Shown: positions 11,035-20,401, counted from the stretch's first letter. The stretch is DNA of 42,446 bases from Pseudolactococcus raffinolactis NBRC 100932 (GCF_001591765.1 NZ_BCVN01000013.1:1-42446), one strand, 5' to 3'. Numbers and translations: made by a program. Notes: generated from the sequence alone by a model not told the origin.

Positions 11035-13149
11035 TTATTTAAAACCGTACATTGAATGATAGAGATTAACAATATCTCTTGTGATATTCTGATTGGCATG
11101 CGTTGTTGTGCCGTCTGGTTTAATAACCGTATCCGGTACCATAACACCAATCGCGATTTGTGGGTTTTCAGATGGTGCATAAGCCACGACATTATTTACT
11201 GACAGATAAATTTGGTTGCCATTGGCATCGAGTTTATACGTCTCTGATGTTCCGGTTTTCGCATTAATGTTAACACTCGCATTGACCATAATATCTTTAC
11301 CTGTGGCCATGCTACCGCCATGTGTTACTTGATACATCCCTTGTTGGAGCAAGCTTACATTCTCTAATGAAATATCTACAGTATTGAGAGACTTAGTCTC
11401 AATCGATTTAGTGAGTCCACCTAGAGAACCATCTGTATTACTATCATAGATGCCTTCCACCAAATACGGTGCAACACGTTTACCATCATTGGCAATGGTT
11501 GCGGCATATTGAGCCAACTGCAAGGGTGTATAGTTATCATACTGACCGAAACTTTCATCCAAGTAGTTGGCTGCCGTTTCGTCTTCACCTTTAAAACCTG
11601 GAACTTCACCAGGAATATCTAGCCCGGTCATAACGCCTAGACCAAACTCCCCATAGGTTTTACGGAATTTTTTAAAGGAATCCTCAAGTTTTGAGGTGTA
11701 GATTGTCATATTTGGATGGTAAGGTTGTCCCATAACATCTAAAGCAGTCTGAATCATATAGGTATTGGATGAATATTCCAAGGCCTGAACAGCAGAAATT
11801 GGCGTTGACATACCATTCGTAAACCAAGACTGCTTGACTTGTGAGCCTAGAATTTGAATCGGTTGATCATTCAAAACTTGGTTGCCAGATAATACACCAT
11901 TTTGCCAACCAGCTGCAATCGTCCCCATTTTGACCACAGACCCTGGGATGAAGACGTTTTGAATCGTCCCCAATGCATCATCTGTTATTGCACCCGTTTT
12001 GAGATCATAGTTAATCCCACCAAGAGCATAAATGGCACCTGTGGTTGGATTCATAACAACGGCGTAAGCTCCTTCTGAATGACCACCAAAGCCTTCGGCT
12101 TGGAGTGCCGCAAAGTTATTCCTCAAAATATCCTGCACACCTTGCTGAAATTTTGAGTCAATGGTCAATTTCAAGTTCTTACCTTTTTCACCTGGTTTCA
12201 GGACTTTCTCACCAGTCACTTTACCATTTTTATCGACCATCACTTGTTTGACCGCATTGCTACCATGAAGCTCATCTTCATAGCCTTTTTCCAGATAAGA
12301 GGTGCCAACACGGTCATTACGGGAATAGCCTTTTTTCAGGTAGTCATCAAGATCTTCTGCAGGAATACCCGTTTTTTCACTGGTCACTGTCCCTAAAATA
12401 CTGGTCAAAGGCGAGGCAACGTACTCACGTTCCCAAGTCGTACCGACAGAAATCCCTTTAAATGAACGTTCATTTTCGGCAATGGTCGCCTGTTGCTCAG
12501 CGGTGAAATTTCCTGAGGCAATAATTGTCGTTGCAAAATTAGACGTGGCATTCATCCGTTTGTAAAGCTTGGCAGCTAATTCTGTATCCGCATCATAGGT
12601 AATCTCTTCATCCGTCACTTTTTTGACGTATTTGGCATAGAGATCACCTTCAGATAATTTCTCACCCGTTTTCGAATTGATGCGTTCTTTGGCAGACAGG
12701 CGTTCTTGGACCTTGGCTAAATTCTCATGATCAGCTAAGAAAAAATCCTTTTTATCGCGCTCAGTTAAGGTATCAGTCTTGACAGATTCTGGAATCACAC
12801 TGACAAGTTTAATCGCCACTTGGCGCATCTCTTCAGCTGTCATCGTATTACTGCGCGCAAAATTAATGGTCTGTACCGCCTGGTTAGATACCAAAGGTAG
12901 ACCCTGAGCATCATAAATTTGGCCGCGCGCTGTGCCTTCAGTAACTGTTGACAAAGAACCTGATGTCGCTAATTTTTTATCATAAAAGCTTTTATTTGCA
13001 ATTTGCATGTGATAAAGCCTGCCGACTAGAATCAAGAACAAGGCAAAAATAAAGAAAAACAAGACATTGACACGTTTTAAAATGGCTTTTGATGGATTCT
13101 CTAAGACTTTAGGAGATTTATTTTTTGAACTACTATTTTTCGATTTCAT
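11035..13149 (-). CDS. pbp2B: penicillin-binding protein 2B, class B transpeptidase
   Basis: Membrane-anchored D,D-transpeptidase that cross-links septal/peripheral peptidoglycan. 704 residues. A single N-terminal membrane anchor lies at about residues 27-46 (NVLFFFIFALFLILVGRLY). A dimerisation domain follows. The transpeptidase motifs are SVVK (about residue 403, catalytic Ser), SSN (about 459) and KTGTS (about 633). The C-terminus AYAPSENPQIAIGVMVP is typical of PBP2B/PBP2x-like proteins. It heads the pbp2B-recR unit. The gap to gpmA on its 5' side is short and shows no clear promoter to me. Confidence 0.94.
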   Translation of the reverse strand: MKSKNSSSKNKSPKVLENPSKAILKRVNVLFFFIFALFLILVGRLYHMQIANKSFYDKKLATSGSLSTVTEGTARGQIYDAQGLPLVSNQAVQTINFARSNTMTAEEMRQVAIKLVSVIPESVKTDTLTERDKKDFFLADHENLAKVQERLSAKERINSKTGEKLSEGDLYAKYVKKVTDEEITYDADTELAAKLYKRMNATSNFATTIIASGNFTAEQQATIAENERSFKGISVGTTWEREYVASPLTSILGTVTSEKTGIPAEDLDDYLKKGYSRNDRVGTSYLEKGYEDELHGSNAVKQVMVDKNGKVTGEKVLKPGEKGKNLKLTIDSKFQQGVQDILRNNFAALQAEGFGGHSEGAYAVVMNPTTGAIYALGGINYDLKTGAITDDALGTIQNVFIPGSVVKMGTIAAGWQNGVLSGNQVLNDQPIQILGSQVKQSWFTNGMSTPISAVQALEYSSNTYMIQTALDVMGQPYHPNMTIYTSKLEDSFKKFRKTYGEFGLGVMTGLDIPGEVPGFKGEDETAANYLDESFGQYDNYTPLQLAQYAATIANDGKRVAPYLVEGIYDSNTDGSLGGLTKSIETKSLNTVDISLENVSLLQQGMYQVTHGGSMATGKDIMVNASVNINAKTGTSETYKLDANGNQIYLSVNNVVAYAPSENPQIAIGVMVPDTVIKPDGTTTHANQNITRDIVNLYHSMYGFK

Positions 13150-13258
13150 TACTTACCATTATACGATACTTTTGCCTAAAAAAAAACTGCCAACCTTGTT
13201 AAAAGTTGAGAGCTAATATTTACTTAAGTTGCAGCATGAGACTAGCCTTATTTAAATC

Positions 13259-13289
13259 AAAAAAAACACAGCATTTATACCGTGTTTTT
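13259..13289 (-). terminator. terminator after gpmA
   Basis: Minus-strand hairpin AAAAACAC / GTGTTTTT with a T-run, eight bases past the gpmA stop. Confidence 0.75.
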
Positions 13290-13296
13290 AGAATAA

Positions 13297-13992
13297 TTAT
13301 TTGTCTTCTAAATAGTATTGAGCTGTTTTATTCAAGTTATCGTCGAATTCGAATACCAATGGTGGGAAGTTTGGAATTTCGAATTTCAAGATTTCTTCAG
13401 CGCTCATTTTGTTGATATGTTTTACAAGGGCACGGATTGAGTTACCGTGTGCACCAACGAAAACGTTTTTGCCGTCTTTAAGTGCTGGTGCAATTTTGTC
13501 TTCCCAGAAAGGCAAAGCACGTTCAAGTGTCAACTCAAGGTTTTCAGCATCTGGCACGATTGAATCTTCAAGATGTGAATAACGACGGTCACCGTGTGAT
13601 GTGAATTCAGCATCATGCGCCATTGGATCTGGGCTCACGTTGTATGAACGACGCCAGATAAGGACTTGATCATCACCATATTGAACAGCTGCATCAGCTT
13701 TGTTAAGACCTGTCAAAGCACCGTAGTGGCGCTCGTTCAAACGCCAAGATTTTTCAACTGGTACCCAAAGTTGATCAGAATATTCAAGGACATAGTTAGT
13801 TGTTTTGATTGCACGTTTAAGAACTGACGTGAAAGCGATATCGAATTCGATACCAGCATTTTTAATCAATTCACCAGCTTTTTTAGCTTCTGCAACACCT
13901 TGCTCAGCAAGATCTACGTCAGCCCAACCAGTAAAGAGGTTCTTTTCGTTCCATTCAGACAAGCCGTGGCGTGCGAATACTAATTTTACCAT
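13297..13992 (-). CDS. gpmA: 2,3-bisphosphoglycerate-dependent phosphoglycerate mutase
   Basis: Glycolytic enzyme interconverting 3- and 2-phosphoglycerate. I start it at ATG 13992 ([19 protein letters not shown], 231 residues), which has AGGAG upstream and matches the family N-terminus; the in-frame extension to 14046 is not supported. The phospho-acceptor histidine is H9 in ARHG, and the second catalytic histidine is in [14 protein letters not shown]. The segment [19 protein letters not shown] is a family hallmark. Single gene with a terminator. The codon choice looks strong, as expected for a highly expressed glycolytic gene. Confidence 0.96.
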   Translation of the reverse strand: MVKLVFARHGLSEWNEKNLFTGWADVDLAEQGVAEAKKAGELIKNAGIEFDIAFTSVLKRAIKTTNYVLEYSDQLWVPVEKSWRLNERHYGALTGLNKADAAVQYGDDQVLIWRRSYNVSPDPMAHDAEFTSHGDRRYSHLEDSIVPDAENLELTLERALPFWEDKIAPALKDGKNVFVGAHGNSIRALVKHINKMSAEEILKFEIPNFPPLVFEFDDNLNKTAQYYLEDK

Positions 13993-14202
13993 GTTTTTAA
14001 TTTCTCCTGTAAGATTTTGAGTTTTAGTCCTGTAGGGCTCTACCAAATTGTACTGATCTGACGATAAGACGTCTCAATACAAAGCAGCTACAGCAAACTA
14101 AAATTCAAATTATTTTAAAACAATACCCTATTATTTTACACTATTTTTGTGTGATTTACCACTATTTTTAAGTGCATTTTCATGATTTTTTCAACTTCTA
14201 TC

Positions 14203-15108
14203 TCAAAACTTATTCTGTTCAAAATAATTTTCAAGACTGCGCTTATATGATTTGGCAACTTCTGACAAAAGCTGACCTTTTTTCTTGATAAAAATCAGTG
14301 TGTTGGCATTACCATCTTCTAATGGAATAACTCGGATACCGTGGACACTTTCTTTATCAATAAAGCCAGAACCTGTAGCATAGGCATCTGTACGTTCCAA
14401 AATACCATTGAGCGACGCACGATCTGTTACATTAAAGATCTTTGTATTTTCAAAGGTTTCAACCAAATCTTCTGAGTAGTAGAGAAACTGTTCATTTTCT
14501 TGCGTAAATCGCGCACGACTTAAATGTCTCAAGTCATCATTAGTCACAAAATCTTTAGTTGCTAAGGGATGAGATTGCCGGAGATAGATGTGCGTTTTAA
14601 AGGTCATCAACTCTTCAAACTCAAGATCCAGCTTATCTAACATCCGTGTAATGCCTAGGCGATTGTGATTATTTAAGTAAGCAATCCCAACATCGGACAG
14701 GCCATCTGAGACCTCACTTAAGATATTATAAGTTGTTGATTCAAAAAGTCGAATGTTTTTGATCTCTGGATTTTTTTCAGAAAACTCGACAGAGACGGGT
14801 GCCAAAAAATCATAATGCTGACTGGCAACAGAAAAACTGTGTTGCATGGTTGTTGGTGCTAGATACTTGGCTTCAAAGGTATCAAAATCACGTAGCACAC
14901 TTTGAGCTTGTTCATAAAAACGCTCACCAGAAATCGTCAAACTAACTCCTGTATTCAAGCGCTCAAAAATCTTGAAGCCCAATTCAGTTTCAAGATCCTT
15001 AACAGCGATAGACATTGATGGTTGGCTGACATAGAGCTGTTCACTGGCTTCTCGAAAGGTACCCGTATTAGCGATTGCGACGACATATCTTAATTGCTTA
15101 ATGTTCAT
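14203..15108 (-). CDS. LysR-family regulator, CpsY/MtaR-like
   Basis: LysR-type regulator of 301 residues from ATG 15108 (MNIKQLRYVVAIANTGTFREA), which has GGAG seven bases upstream. Starting at 15147 would place the start inside a large palindrome. The winged HTH (about residues 1-60) contains SEQLYVSQPSMSIAVKDLE, very like streptococcal CpsY/MtaR, which regulates methionine uptake. The C-terminal part is the usual periplasmic-binding-like effector domain. A methionine ABC transporter (metQNP) and msrB lie a few genes upstream, which fits a sulfur amino acid role. The family assignment is firm; the methionine link is inference. Confidence 0.85.
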   Translation of the reverse strand: MNIKQLRYVVAIANTGTFREASEQLYVSQPSMSIAVKDLETELGFKIFERLNTGVSLTISGERFYEQAQSVLRDFDTFEAKYLAPTTMQHSFSVASQHYDFLAPVSVEFSEKNPEIKNIRLFESTTYNILSEVSDGLSDVGIAYLNNHNRLGITRMLDKLDLEFEELMTFKTHIYLRQSHPLATKDFVTNDDLRHLSRARFTQENEQFLYYSEDLVETFENTKIFNVTDRASLNGILERTDAYATGSGFIDKESVHGIRVIPLEDGNANTLIFIKKKGQLLSEVAKSYKRSLENYFEQNKF

Positions 15109-15118
15109 TTTTACTCCA

Positions 15119-15155
15119 ATAAAAAGTGTATAACATACATTATACACTTTTTTTT
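15119..15155 (-). promoter_or_regulatory. large palindrome at the LysR gene start (operator and/or terminator)
   Basis: AAAAAGTGTATAA and TTATACACTTTTT form a perfect 13-bp inverted repeat around CATACA, immediately before the LysR ribosome site. It contains a T-N11-A pattern typical of LysR boxes, so autoregulation is plausible. With T/A-runs on both sides it could also fold as a terminator for the YjbR/XRE unit upstream. Confidence 0.6.
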
Positions 15156-15190
15156 CATATTTATCTGACGAATCTGATGTATCAAAGGCA

Positions 15191-15571
15191 TTAGCTAGTA
15201 GTTGTATCTGATGCTAGTTCAGCGATTTCTCTTTGTCTCTTCTTTGTCATTGCCTGTAAAATCAGTTGGTAAGATTTTTGGATCATGGTTTTGATCGTCT
15301 CATCGGACACTTGACCAGCTAGGTCAATCGAGTTCCAATGCACTTTATTCATATAATAGCCTGGTACGATTTCAGCATATTGTTCCCTTAACAATTCACC
15401 ATCCTCTGGTTTTAATTTAACGGTTAATATTCGTTTGCCAGACTTATCTTGTCCTAACATCCCAAACATTTTATCATCTAGTAATAAACGCGTCGCACCC
15501 CACTCTGCTTTAAAATCTGTATGAGCCGACGAAAACGTCTCCGCATAAGTACAAATATCAGTTTCTTTCAT
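15191..15571 (-). CDS. YjbR/MmcQ-family protein
   Basis: Small protein of 126 residues with the YjbR (CyaY-like fold) pattern: TDFKAEWGATRLLLDDKMFG, then KRILTVKLKPEDGELLREQY, then the family signature PGYYMNKVHWNSIDL. Members are annotated as putative DNA-binding proteins; a precise function is not established. Its start follows the XRE-type gene by about 25 bases and has GAAGGGAA upstream, so the two are co-transcribed. Confidence 0.85.
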   Translation of the reverse strand: MKETDICTYAETFSSAHTDFKAEWGATRLLLDDKMFGMLGQDKSGKRILTVKLKPEDGELLREQYAEIVPGYYMNKVHWNSIDLAGQVSDETIKTMIQKSYQLILQAMTKKRQREIAELASDTTTS

Positions 15572-15596
15572 CTTACCAAATTCCCTTCACCTTATT

Positions 15597-15878
15597 TTAC
15601 GAAGTAGGGGTTTTTTGTTTCTGATTTTGCCATAGCTCACAGCTATATTTTTCACACCAGAGTTCAAAATCTGCTTCGTCAGACTTGGTTTTCTTGATGA
15701 AAATCTCATCCACTTCAACATTTAAAGCTTTGGCAATTTTAAATGCCAAATCTAGAGATGGATCATATTTATTATTTTCCACTGCATTAATTGACTGCCG
15801 AGTAGAGTGCGTCAAACGCGCCAAGTCTTCCTGAGAAAATTTCATCGCCTTGCGCAATTTCTTGATATTATTCTCCAT
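15597..15878 (-). CDS. XRE-family small transcriptional regulator
   Basis: 93-residue protein whose first about 65 residues form a Cro/CI helix-turn-helix (MENNIKKLRKAMKFSQEDLA, then STRQSINAVENNKYDPSLDL and KALNVEVDEIF). This is the YgzD-like compact XRE type. A 28-residue tail (ELWCEKYSCELWQNQKQ) is longer than in minimal members. It is the first gene of a pair with the YjbR gene. Target unknown. Confidence 0.85.
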   Translation of the reverse strand: MENNIKKLRKAMKFSQEDLARLTHSTRQSINAVENNKYDPSLDLAFKIAKALNVEVDEIFIKKTKSDEADFELWCEKYSCELWQNQKQKTPTS

Positions 15879-16027
15879 GGAACCTCCTTCTTAAATCTAT
15901 TTTTCGATGTGTCTTGTCAAACGACCTTTACATATTTTCATTGTAGTATAAATTCATGTTTTTGACAAGAAATTCAGTTTCATTTAGTAAAGCTATCAAA
16001 AAATAGATATTTCAGGCACTAGCCTGA

Positions 16028-16471
16028 TTAATGTTCAAATAAAGCTAGATACTCTGGATAACCTTCTTGAACCAGTTCTGATTTCGGAATGAAACGAAGT
16101 GCTGCAGAGTTAATACAATAGCGCAAGCCACCAGCCTCTTTAGGGCCATCTTCAAAGACATGCCCAAGATGTGAATCTGCATCAGCAGATCTAACTTCTG
16201 TTCTAGGCATTCCGATAATAGAACGATCTAGTTTTTCTATGATTTCTAAGGCATCAATTGGTTGAGTAAAAGCAGGCCAGCCACAGCCAGCATCATATTT
16301 ATCTGTTGATGAGAACAAGGGTTTGCCCGAAACGACATCAACAAAGATACCATCCTGCCACCAATCATCATACTTGCCAGTAAACGCACGTTCAGTTGCG
16401 GACTCCTGTGTGACAGCGTATTCCTCTTGTGTTAAGCGTTTCTTGAGTTCTTTTTGATCGTATTTTGACAT
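16028..16471 (-). CDS. msrB: peptide methionine-(R)-S-oxide reductase MsrB
   Basis: Repairs oxidised methionine (R isomer) in proteins. 147 residues. Motifs: [25 protein letters not shown] and the catalytic [11 protein letters not shown] (Cys about residue 119). The two CxxC zinc pairs of many MsrB proteins are absent (DADSHLGH in place of CxxC), so this is the zinc-free form. It sits directly after the methionine transporter genes, a fitting context. Confidence 0.95.
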   Translation of the reverse strand: MSKYDQKELKKRLTQEEYAVTQESATERAFTGKYDDWWQDGIFVDVVSGKPLFSSTDKYDAGCGWPAFTQPIDALEIIEKLDRSIIGMPRTEVRSADADSHLGHVFEDGPKEAGGLRYCINSAALRFIPKSELVQEGYPEYLALFEH

Positions 16472-16521
16472 ATTGATACCCCTTTTCTACGATGTCACTT
16501 CAATTTAAATTCGTATAAAAA

Positions 16522-17199
16522 TTAACGGCCTTTAGAGGCGGCTTTTACTGCCAAATTACCTAGGACTTGGCTGATGAAAACAATCACCAAAACAAAGACG
16601 AGTGATAAGAAAGTGATATCGCCACGCCCCCGCTGGTAACCTTGTTGCAAGGCCATAGAACCTAGTCCACCACCGCCGACTGTACCAGCCATGGCAGTTA
16701 AGCCGATGAGGTTGATCACCGTAAAGCTAGATGCTCGAATAATTGAGACGAGGCCTTCTTTTAAGTAAACACGGTATATAATGCCAAAATTTCCGACACC
16801 CATGGCACGCGCAGCTTCGACCACACCTGGGTCAACTTCGAGCAAGGCGTTTTGAATCTGACGGGCAAAAAACGGAATCGTACCAAGTACCAATGGTACT
16901 GTAACGGCCGCTGTCCCAACTGACGTTCCAACGATAAAACGTGTCACTGGCATAATTACAGCCAGTAAAATGATAAAAGGAATGGACCGGCCAATATTCA
17001 CAAGCTTATCAAGAATCGAATAAATCAAACGTTGCGGCGTCAAACCATCCTCATCAGTCATCAATAAAATCACACCTAAAATCAATCCCAGAATACCGGC
17101 AATGATTCCTGTAACAAAGGTCATTTGAAGTGTTTCAAGCGTTGCTGTCCAAAAATCAGGCCACAACTCAGCTGCATTTGGAAAAAGTTGATTGATCAT
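16522..17199 (-). CDS. metP: methionine ABC transporter permease
   Basis: Membrane subunit of the methionine importer, 225 residues, about five to six hydrophobic segments. The cytoplasmic EAA loop [20 protein letters not shown], which docks to the ATPase, is clear. [18 protein letters not shown] is typical of MetI/MetP. Its ATG overlaps the metN stop by four bases, so translation is coupled. Confidence 0.94.
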   Translation of the reverse strand: MINQLFPNAAELWPDFWTATLETLQMTFVTGIIAGILGLILGVILLMTDEDGLTPQRLIYSILDKLVNIGRSIPFIILLAVIMPVTRFIVGTSVGTAAVTVPLVLGTIPFFARQIQNALLEVDPGVVEAARAMGVGNFGIIYRVYLKEGLVSIIRASSFTVINLIGLTAMAGTVGGGGLGSMALQQGYQRGRGDITFLSLVFVLVIVFISQVLGNLAVKAASKGR

Positions 17200-18245
17200 T
17201 TTGGCACCTCTGTTTCTTTTACTTCTGTGCGTTTGATTTCAGAAATTCGCACTTGTCGTTCTGCTAGGTAGGCAGTAATATCCTCAAGATCTGGCTCACT
17301 ACCATTATCGCCTTCCAGCGTCACAATCATCGTTCCAATCGGTACATTTTGCAAAAATTCAATATTGCCATAGAGTATATCAGCAGTTACCGCAAAACGC
17401 TTGTAAAGTTCGATAATAACCGGTTCCGTCGCATTTGAAAATTTAAGCTCATAAACAGGTTGATCCGTATGCGCCAGAAGTTTTTTCTCAGCTTGCTCAA
17501 CATGCGTCGCCGTTCTGATGAAATCACGTGTTAAATCAGCTTTAGGTTCATTGAAAATATCAATCACATCACCACGTTCAATGACACGACCATTTTCCAT
17601 GACTGCCACTTTATTACAAATTTCCTTCACCACTTGCATTTCATGGGTAATGATGACAATGGTGATGCCAAGTTTTTGGTTTACTTCTTGGAGCAACTCT
17701 AGGATCGACAACGTTGTCTTTGGATCTAGGGCAGACGTTGCTTCATCGCAAAGCAAAATTTTGGGGTCATTTGCAAGCGCCCGAGCAATCGCCATACGCT
17801 GCTTTTGACCACCTGATAATTGACTTGGGTAGGCATCTTTTTTATCTAAAATGCCAACAAGTGCCAACAAGTGAGCTACTTTAACTTCAATTTCTTGTTT
17901 CGTTAAGCCTGACCCTTTTAAAGGAAAGGCAACGTTATCAGCAATCGTCCGTGATGCCATCAAATTGAAATGTTGGAAAATCATCCCAATCTTTTTTCGT
18001 TCTTCCCGTAAAGCACGGTTAGATAAGGCAACAAGATTTTTACCCTCGATGCTCACCTCGCCATGCGTTGGCTTTTGGAGTAGGTTGATCACCCGAACAA
18101 GTGTTGATTTCCCTGCACCAGAATAACCGACAATTCCATAGATATCTCCTTTGTCGACTTTCAGTGAGACATTATCAACCGCAACAACTTCACGATCTTT
18201 TTGTGTGAATTTTACACTAATATCATTTAAATTTATCATATCCAT
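17196..18245 (-). CDS. metN: methionine ABC transporter ATP-binding protein
   Basis: ATPase of the methionine importer, 349 residues. Walker [10 protein letters not shown], signature LSGGQKQR, Walker [14 protein letters not shown]-loop ITHEM. The C-terminal about 80 residues (from roughly 265) form the NIL substrate-sensing domain that lets methionine inhibit transport. The start could be ATG 18245 or 18239; neither has a strong ribosome site. A hairpin lies between metQ and metN, so it may be expressed below metQ. Confidence 0.95.
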   Translation of the reverse strand: MDMINLNDISVKFTQKDREVVAVDNVSLKVDKGDIYGIVGYSGAGKSTLVRVINLLQKPTHGEVSIEGKNLVALSNRALREERKKIGMIFQHFNLMASRTIADNVAFPLKGSGLTKQEIEVKVAHLLALVGILDKKDAYPSQLSGGQKQRMAIARALANDPKILLCDEATSALDPKTTLSILELLQEVNQKLGITIVIITHEMQVVKEICNKVAVMENGRVIERGDVIDIFNEPKADLTRDFIRTATHVEQAEKKLLAHTDQPVYELKFSNATEPVIIELYKRFAVTADILYGNIEFLQNVPIGTMIVTLEGDNGSEPDLEDITAYLAERQVRISEIKRTEVKETEVPK

Positions 18246-18312
18246 TATTTTACCATTTTCTGAGTGAATCTGTCGCCCTTTTTGATAGATGATTCCCTAT
18301 TAATAACCTAGC

Positions 18313-18342
18313 AAAAAAGCCTGAGTATAAAACTCAAGCCTT
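18313..18342 (-). terminator. partial terminator between metQ and metN
   Basis: Minus-strand hairpin GCTTGAG / CTCAGGC followed by six T, inside the 128-base gap between metQ and metN. It probably lowers read-through so that the binding protein is made in excess over the transporter. Confidence 0.7.
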
Positions 18343-18373
18343 AAGCATTAAAGGTGTAACAGTTTTACACGTT

Positions 18374-19216
18374 TTATTTTGCGCCTTCCCAAGCTGGGTA
18401 ATCGTTTGTTTTTTCAATCAATTTCGCAATTTCTGGTGTTTGATAAGCTTTGACAATTTTCTTAAAGTCTTCTTTGTTTTTATCTTCTTTGCGAACAGCG
18501 ATGATATTTTTGTAGAGATCACTTACTTTATCCAAGTGGTCAGTATCAATATAGATGGCTGATTTTTTAGGCGTTGTGTGTAGTTGGTCTGTCACATAGT
18601 TGGTATTGATGAAAGCTGCTGTCACATCTGGCAATGTTGCAACCAATTGATCTGCTTGAATTGGTTTGATCTCGATTTTAGTCTTGTAAGACTCGATATC
18701 TTTCACCTCAGGAGAATCAGGCGCATCTTTTTTGAGTTTGATGATATCAAGTGCTTCAAGCGCTTGAAGTGCACGACCGCCATTTGTTGGGTCATTTGGA
18801 ATGGCAACTGTATCGCCATCTTTCAAGTCTTTTGGATCCTTAAGTTTTTCAGAATATAGACCAAATGGTGAAATCAAAGTATAACCAATATAAGTCAAAT
18901 CTTTTTTGTTTTCTTTATTGTAGTTGTTCAAATAAGCCACATGTTGAAAGCTGTTCAAGTCAAGTGAGCCATCTGCAAGCGCTGGGTTTTCTTCTGTATA
19001 ACCGCTAAATAATTTCACGTCAATTTTAATCTTATCAGCTTTCAATGAATCGCTGACTTTTTCCCAGATTTCTTTTTGTTGGTCACTTGCAACACCGACA
19101 ACATAAGTTTTGACGCCATCTTTACTTGCGCCATCTTTTTTCGCACCACAGGCTGCGAGTGTTCCTATTGCAAAGACAGCGACAAGTCCTGTCAATACTT
19201 TTGTCCATTTTTTCAT
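18374..19216 (-). CDS. metQ: methionine-binding lipoprotein
   Basis: Extracellular substrate-binding lipoprotein of the methionine importer, NlpA/MetQ family, 280 residues. The signal peptide ends in the lipobox LAACGAKK with Cys23 as lipid attachment. The segment FSGYTEENPALADGSLDLNS and PNDPTNGGRALQALEAL are family hallmarks. The ribosome site GGAGG precedes ATG 19216. No SAM riboswitch or T-box was seen upstream; a TTAGTTAACTAA palindrome near 19235-19255 could be a regulator site. Confidence 0.94.
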   Translation of the reverse strand: MKKWTKVLTGLVAVFAIGTLAACGAKKDGASKDGVKTYVVGVASDQQKEIWEKVSDSLKADKIKIDVKLFSGYTEENPALADGSLDLNSFQHVAYLNNYNKENKKDLTYIGYTLISPFGLYSEKLKDPKDLKDGDTVAIPNDPTNGGRALQALEALDIIKLKKDAPDSPEVKDIESYKTKIEIKPIQADQLVATLPDVTAAFINTNYVTDQLHTTPKKSAIYIDTDHLDKVSDLYKNIIAVRKEDKNKEDFKKIVKAYQTPEIAKLIEKTNDYPAWEGAK

Positions 19217-19328
19217 GTATCATTCCTCCAAAATTTGTTATTCAATTAGTTAACTAAAACTAGTATAACACTAACTTAGACATCTTCGTCTTACCAAATT
19301 TTTATAACAGACTTCAATTTTTTCTATA

Positions 19329-20159
19329 TCAAATCTCTAAATAATTTCTCTTTATGGTTTGGATACTCTGAGTTAATCTGTCGGTTTCCAAGTTATTTAA
19401 TGACGGTAAAACACGTTGCACAACACCATTTTCCAAAGTAAGTTCTGTTAATGTCGCATAATAACAGTTTTCTACTTCATCATAAGATGAAACTGGTAAC
19501 AACTCTCTCGTGTCTGTTTTTAAAACACGAATGATGCGGGCTACGCTTGATGCAATGCCAAAAGCAGTATGATGTTTGGCTGCATAAATCTCCCAGCCTG
19601 TGCCTGTTGCTTGTTTTTCAATATCAGGCGTCACATTGAGGGCAACTTGGCTTTCCCCATGCTCGCCAATGACCAGGACATCTTCGCGTCCTGCTCTGTT
19701 CTTCAAACGATTGGTATCAATCAAAGTCCCACTTCCGATGACCTTTGCTTTATCAAAGCCAGTCAAATTAGCAAAGTAGAGGGCGATCACATCACAGGGG
19801 TTGGTGATAGAGATGACGAGGCCAGAAAAACCAGAGGCCTGTAATTTTGGGGCAATTGCCGCGACAATCTTCGAGGTCACGCGCAATTCCGCCAGGCGAT
19901 CTGTTGCCGTTTCCAAGACGGTAATATCTCCTGCACAGAAAACGACGAGCGCTGCATCTACAAGTGCAGCATAGTCATTTTTCACTAGCTTAACGTCATG
20001 ATCCAGATTTTTCACCGCATCGGATAACTCCAGATACTCCGCCTGAACCTTTGCTTCGTTGGTATCAATCAAGATTAGCGTCTCAGCTAACCCTTGCAAA
20101 CAAAGCGTATAGGCTAGCGTTGCGCCAACATGACCCATTCCGATAATGCCTATTTTCAT
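19329..20159 (-). CDS. L-lactate / L-2-hydroxyisocaproate dehydrogenase-like protein, short
   Basis: NAD-dependent 2-hydroxyacid dehydrogenase of the LDH/MDH family. The NAD loop GIIGMGHVGATLAY, the substrate-orienting region GSGTLIDTNRLKNR (Asp and Arg) and the catalytic histidine in IGEHGESQVAL are present. Divergence from standard LDH motifs is closer to HicDH-type enzymes. At 276 residues it is about 30 shorter than the family. The missing part lies between IGEHGESQ and the HHTAFGIASSVARI segment, where LDH has a helix and loop near the active site. The start has GTGGGGAA upstream. Activity is uncertain. Confidence 0.75.
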   Translation of the reverse strand: MKIGIIGMGHVGATLAYTLCLQGLAETLILIDTNEAKVQAEYLELSDAVKNLDHDVKLVKNDYAALVDAALVVFCAGDITVLETATDRLAELRVTSKIVAAIAPKLQASGFSGLVISITNPCDVIALYFANLTGFDKAKVIGSGTLIDTNRLKNRAGREDVLVIGEHGESQVALNVTPDIEKQATGTGWEIYAAKHHTAFGIASSVARIIRVLKTDTRELLPVSSYDEVENCYYATLTELTLENGVVQRVLPSLNNLETDRLTQSIQTIKRNYLEI

Positions 20160-20201
20160 CTTATTTCCCCACTTTCATTCTATGCGCTCTAATATGCTCA
20201 A

Positions 20202-20215
20202 TAATAGCGCTTGCA
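20202..20215 (-). promoter_or_regulatory. cre-like site upstream of the LDH-like gene
   Basis: TGCAAGCGCTATTA on the minus strand matches the cre consensus at about 12 of 14 positions. It lies 45 bases before the LDH-like start and also touches the -35 of the divergent thiT promoter. Confidence 0.4.
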
Positions 20216-20239
20216 TTTACCTTAGTATCATGATAAACT
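20211..20239 (+). promoter_or_regulatory. promoter of the TPP riboswitch-thiT transcript
   Basis: TTGCAT, 17-base spacer, TAAACT with a TGA extension just before the -10. Start expected near 20246, a few bases before the aptamer. Confidence 0.55.
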
Positions 20240-20258
20240 AATGATGTAAAAAATACAA

Positions 20259-20334
20259 ACACAAGGGGTACCGCAAACGCGGTTGAGATTTACCCTCAGA
20301 ACCTGATGCGGTTAATACCGCCGTAGGGATGTGT
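20259..20334 (+). ncRNA. TPP (thiamin pyrophosphate) riboswitch aptamer
   Basis: Outer stem ACACA / TGTGT closes a Thi-box: AGGGGTACCGC, then TTGAGAT (a variant of the usual CTGAGA), TACCCTC, the invariant GAACCTGATGCGG, TTAATACCGC and CGTAGGGA. The arms CGG / CCG and ACCC / GGGG pair as in the known fold. It precedes the thiamin transporter gene thiT, which fits thiamin-controlled repression. Confidence 0.93.
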
Positions 20335-20371
20335 CAATTTGATGAAATGATCGAATGACTTCTGATGACCC

Positions 20372-20401
20372 CTCCTTGTGAAACTATAAGGAGATTTTTT
20401 T
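20372..20401 (+). terminator. riboswitch expression platform: terminator that also hides the thiT ribosome site
   Basis: CTCCTT (20372-20377) pairs with AAGGAG (20388-20393), which is itself the thiT Shine-Dalgarno. A run of seven T follows, ending at the base before the ATG. One hairpin could thus act by termination, by blocking ribosome access, or both. The CCCCTCCTT arm could alternatively pair with AAGGGG in the 5' side of the aptamer. Confidence 0.75.

Noticed and set aside
13297-14046. Longer N-termini for gpmA, ddl, recR, the LysR gene, mtlD, mtlF, mtlA, DUF368 and the YrrN-like gene
   Set aside because: For most of these the upstream start lacks a ribosome site, overlaps a promoter or palindrome, or adds residues foreign to the family; the shorter starts were used.
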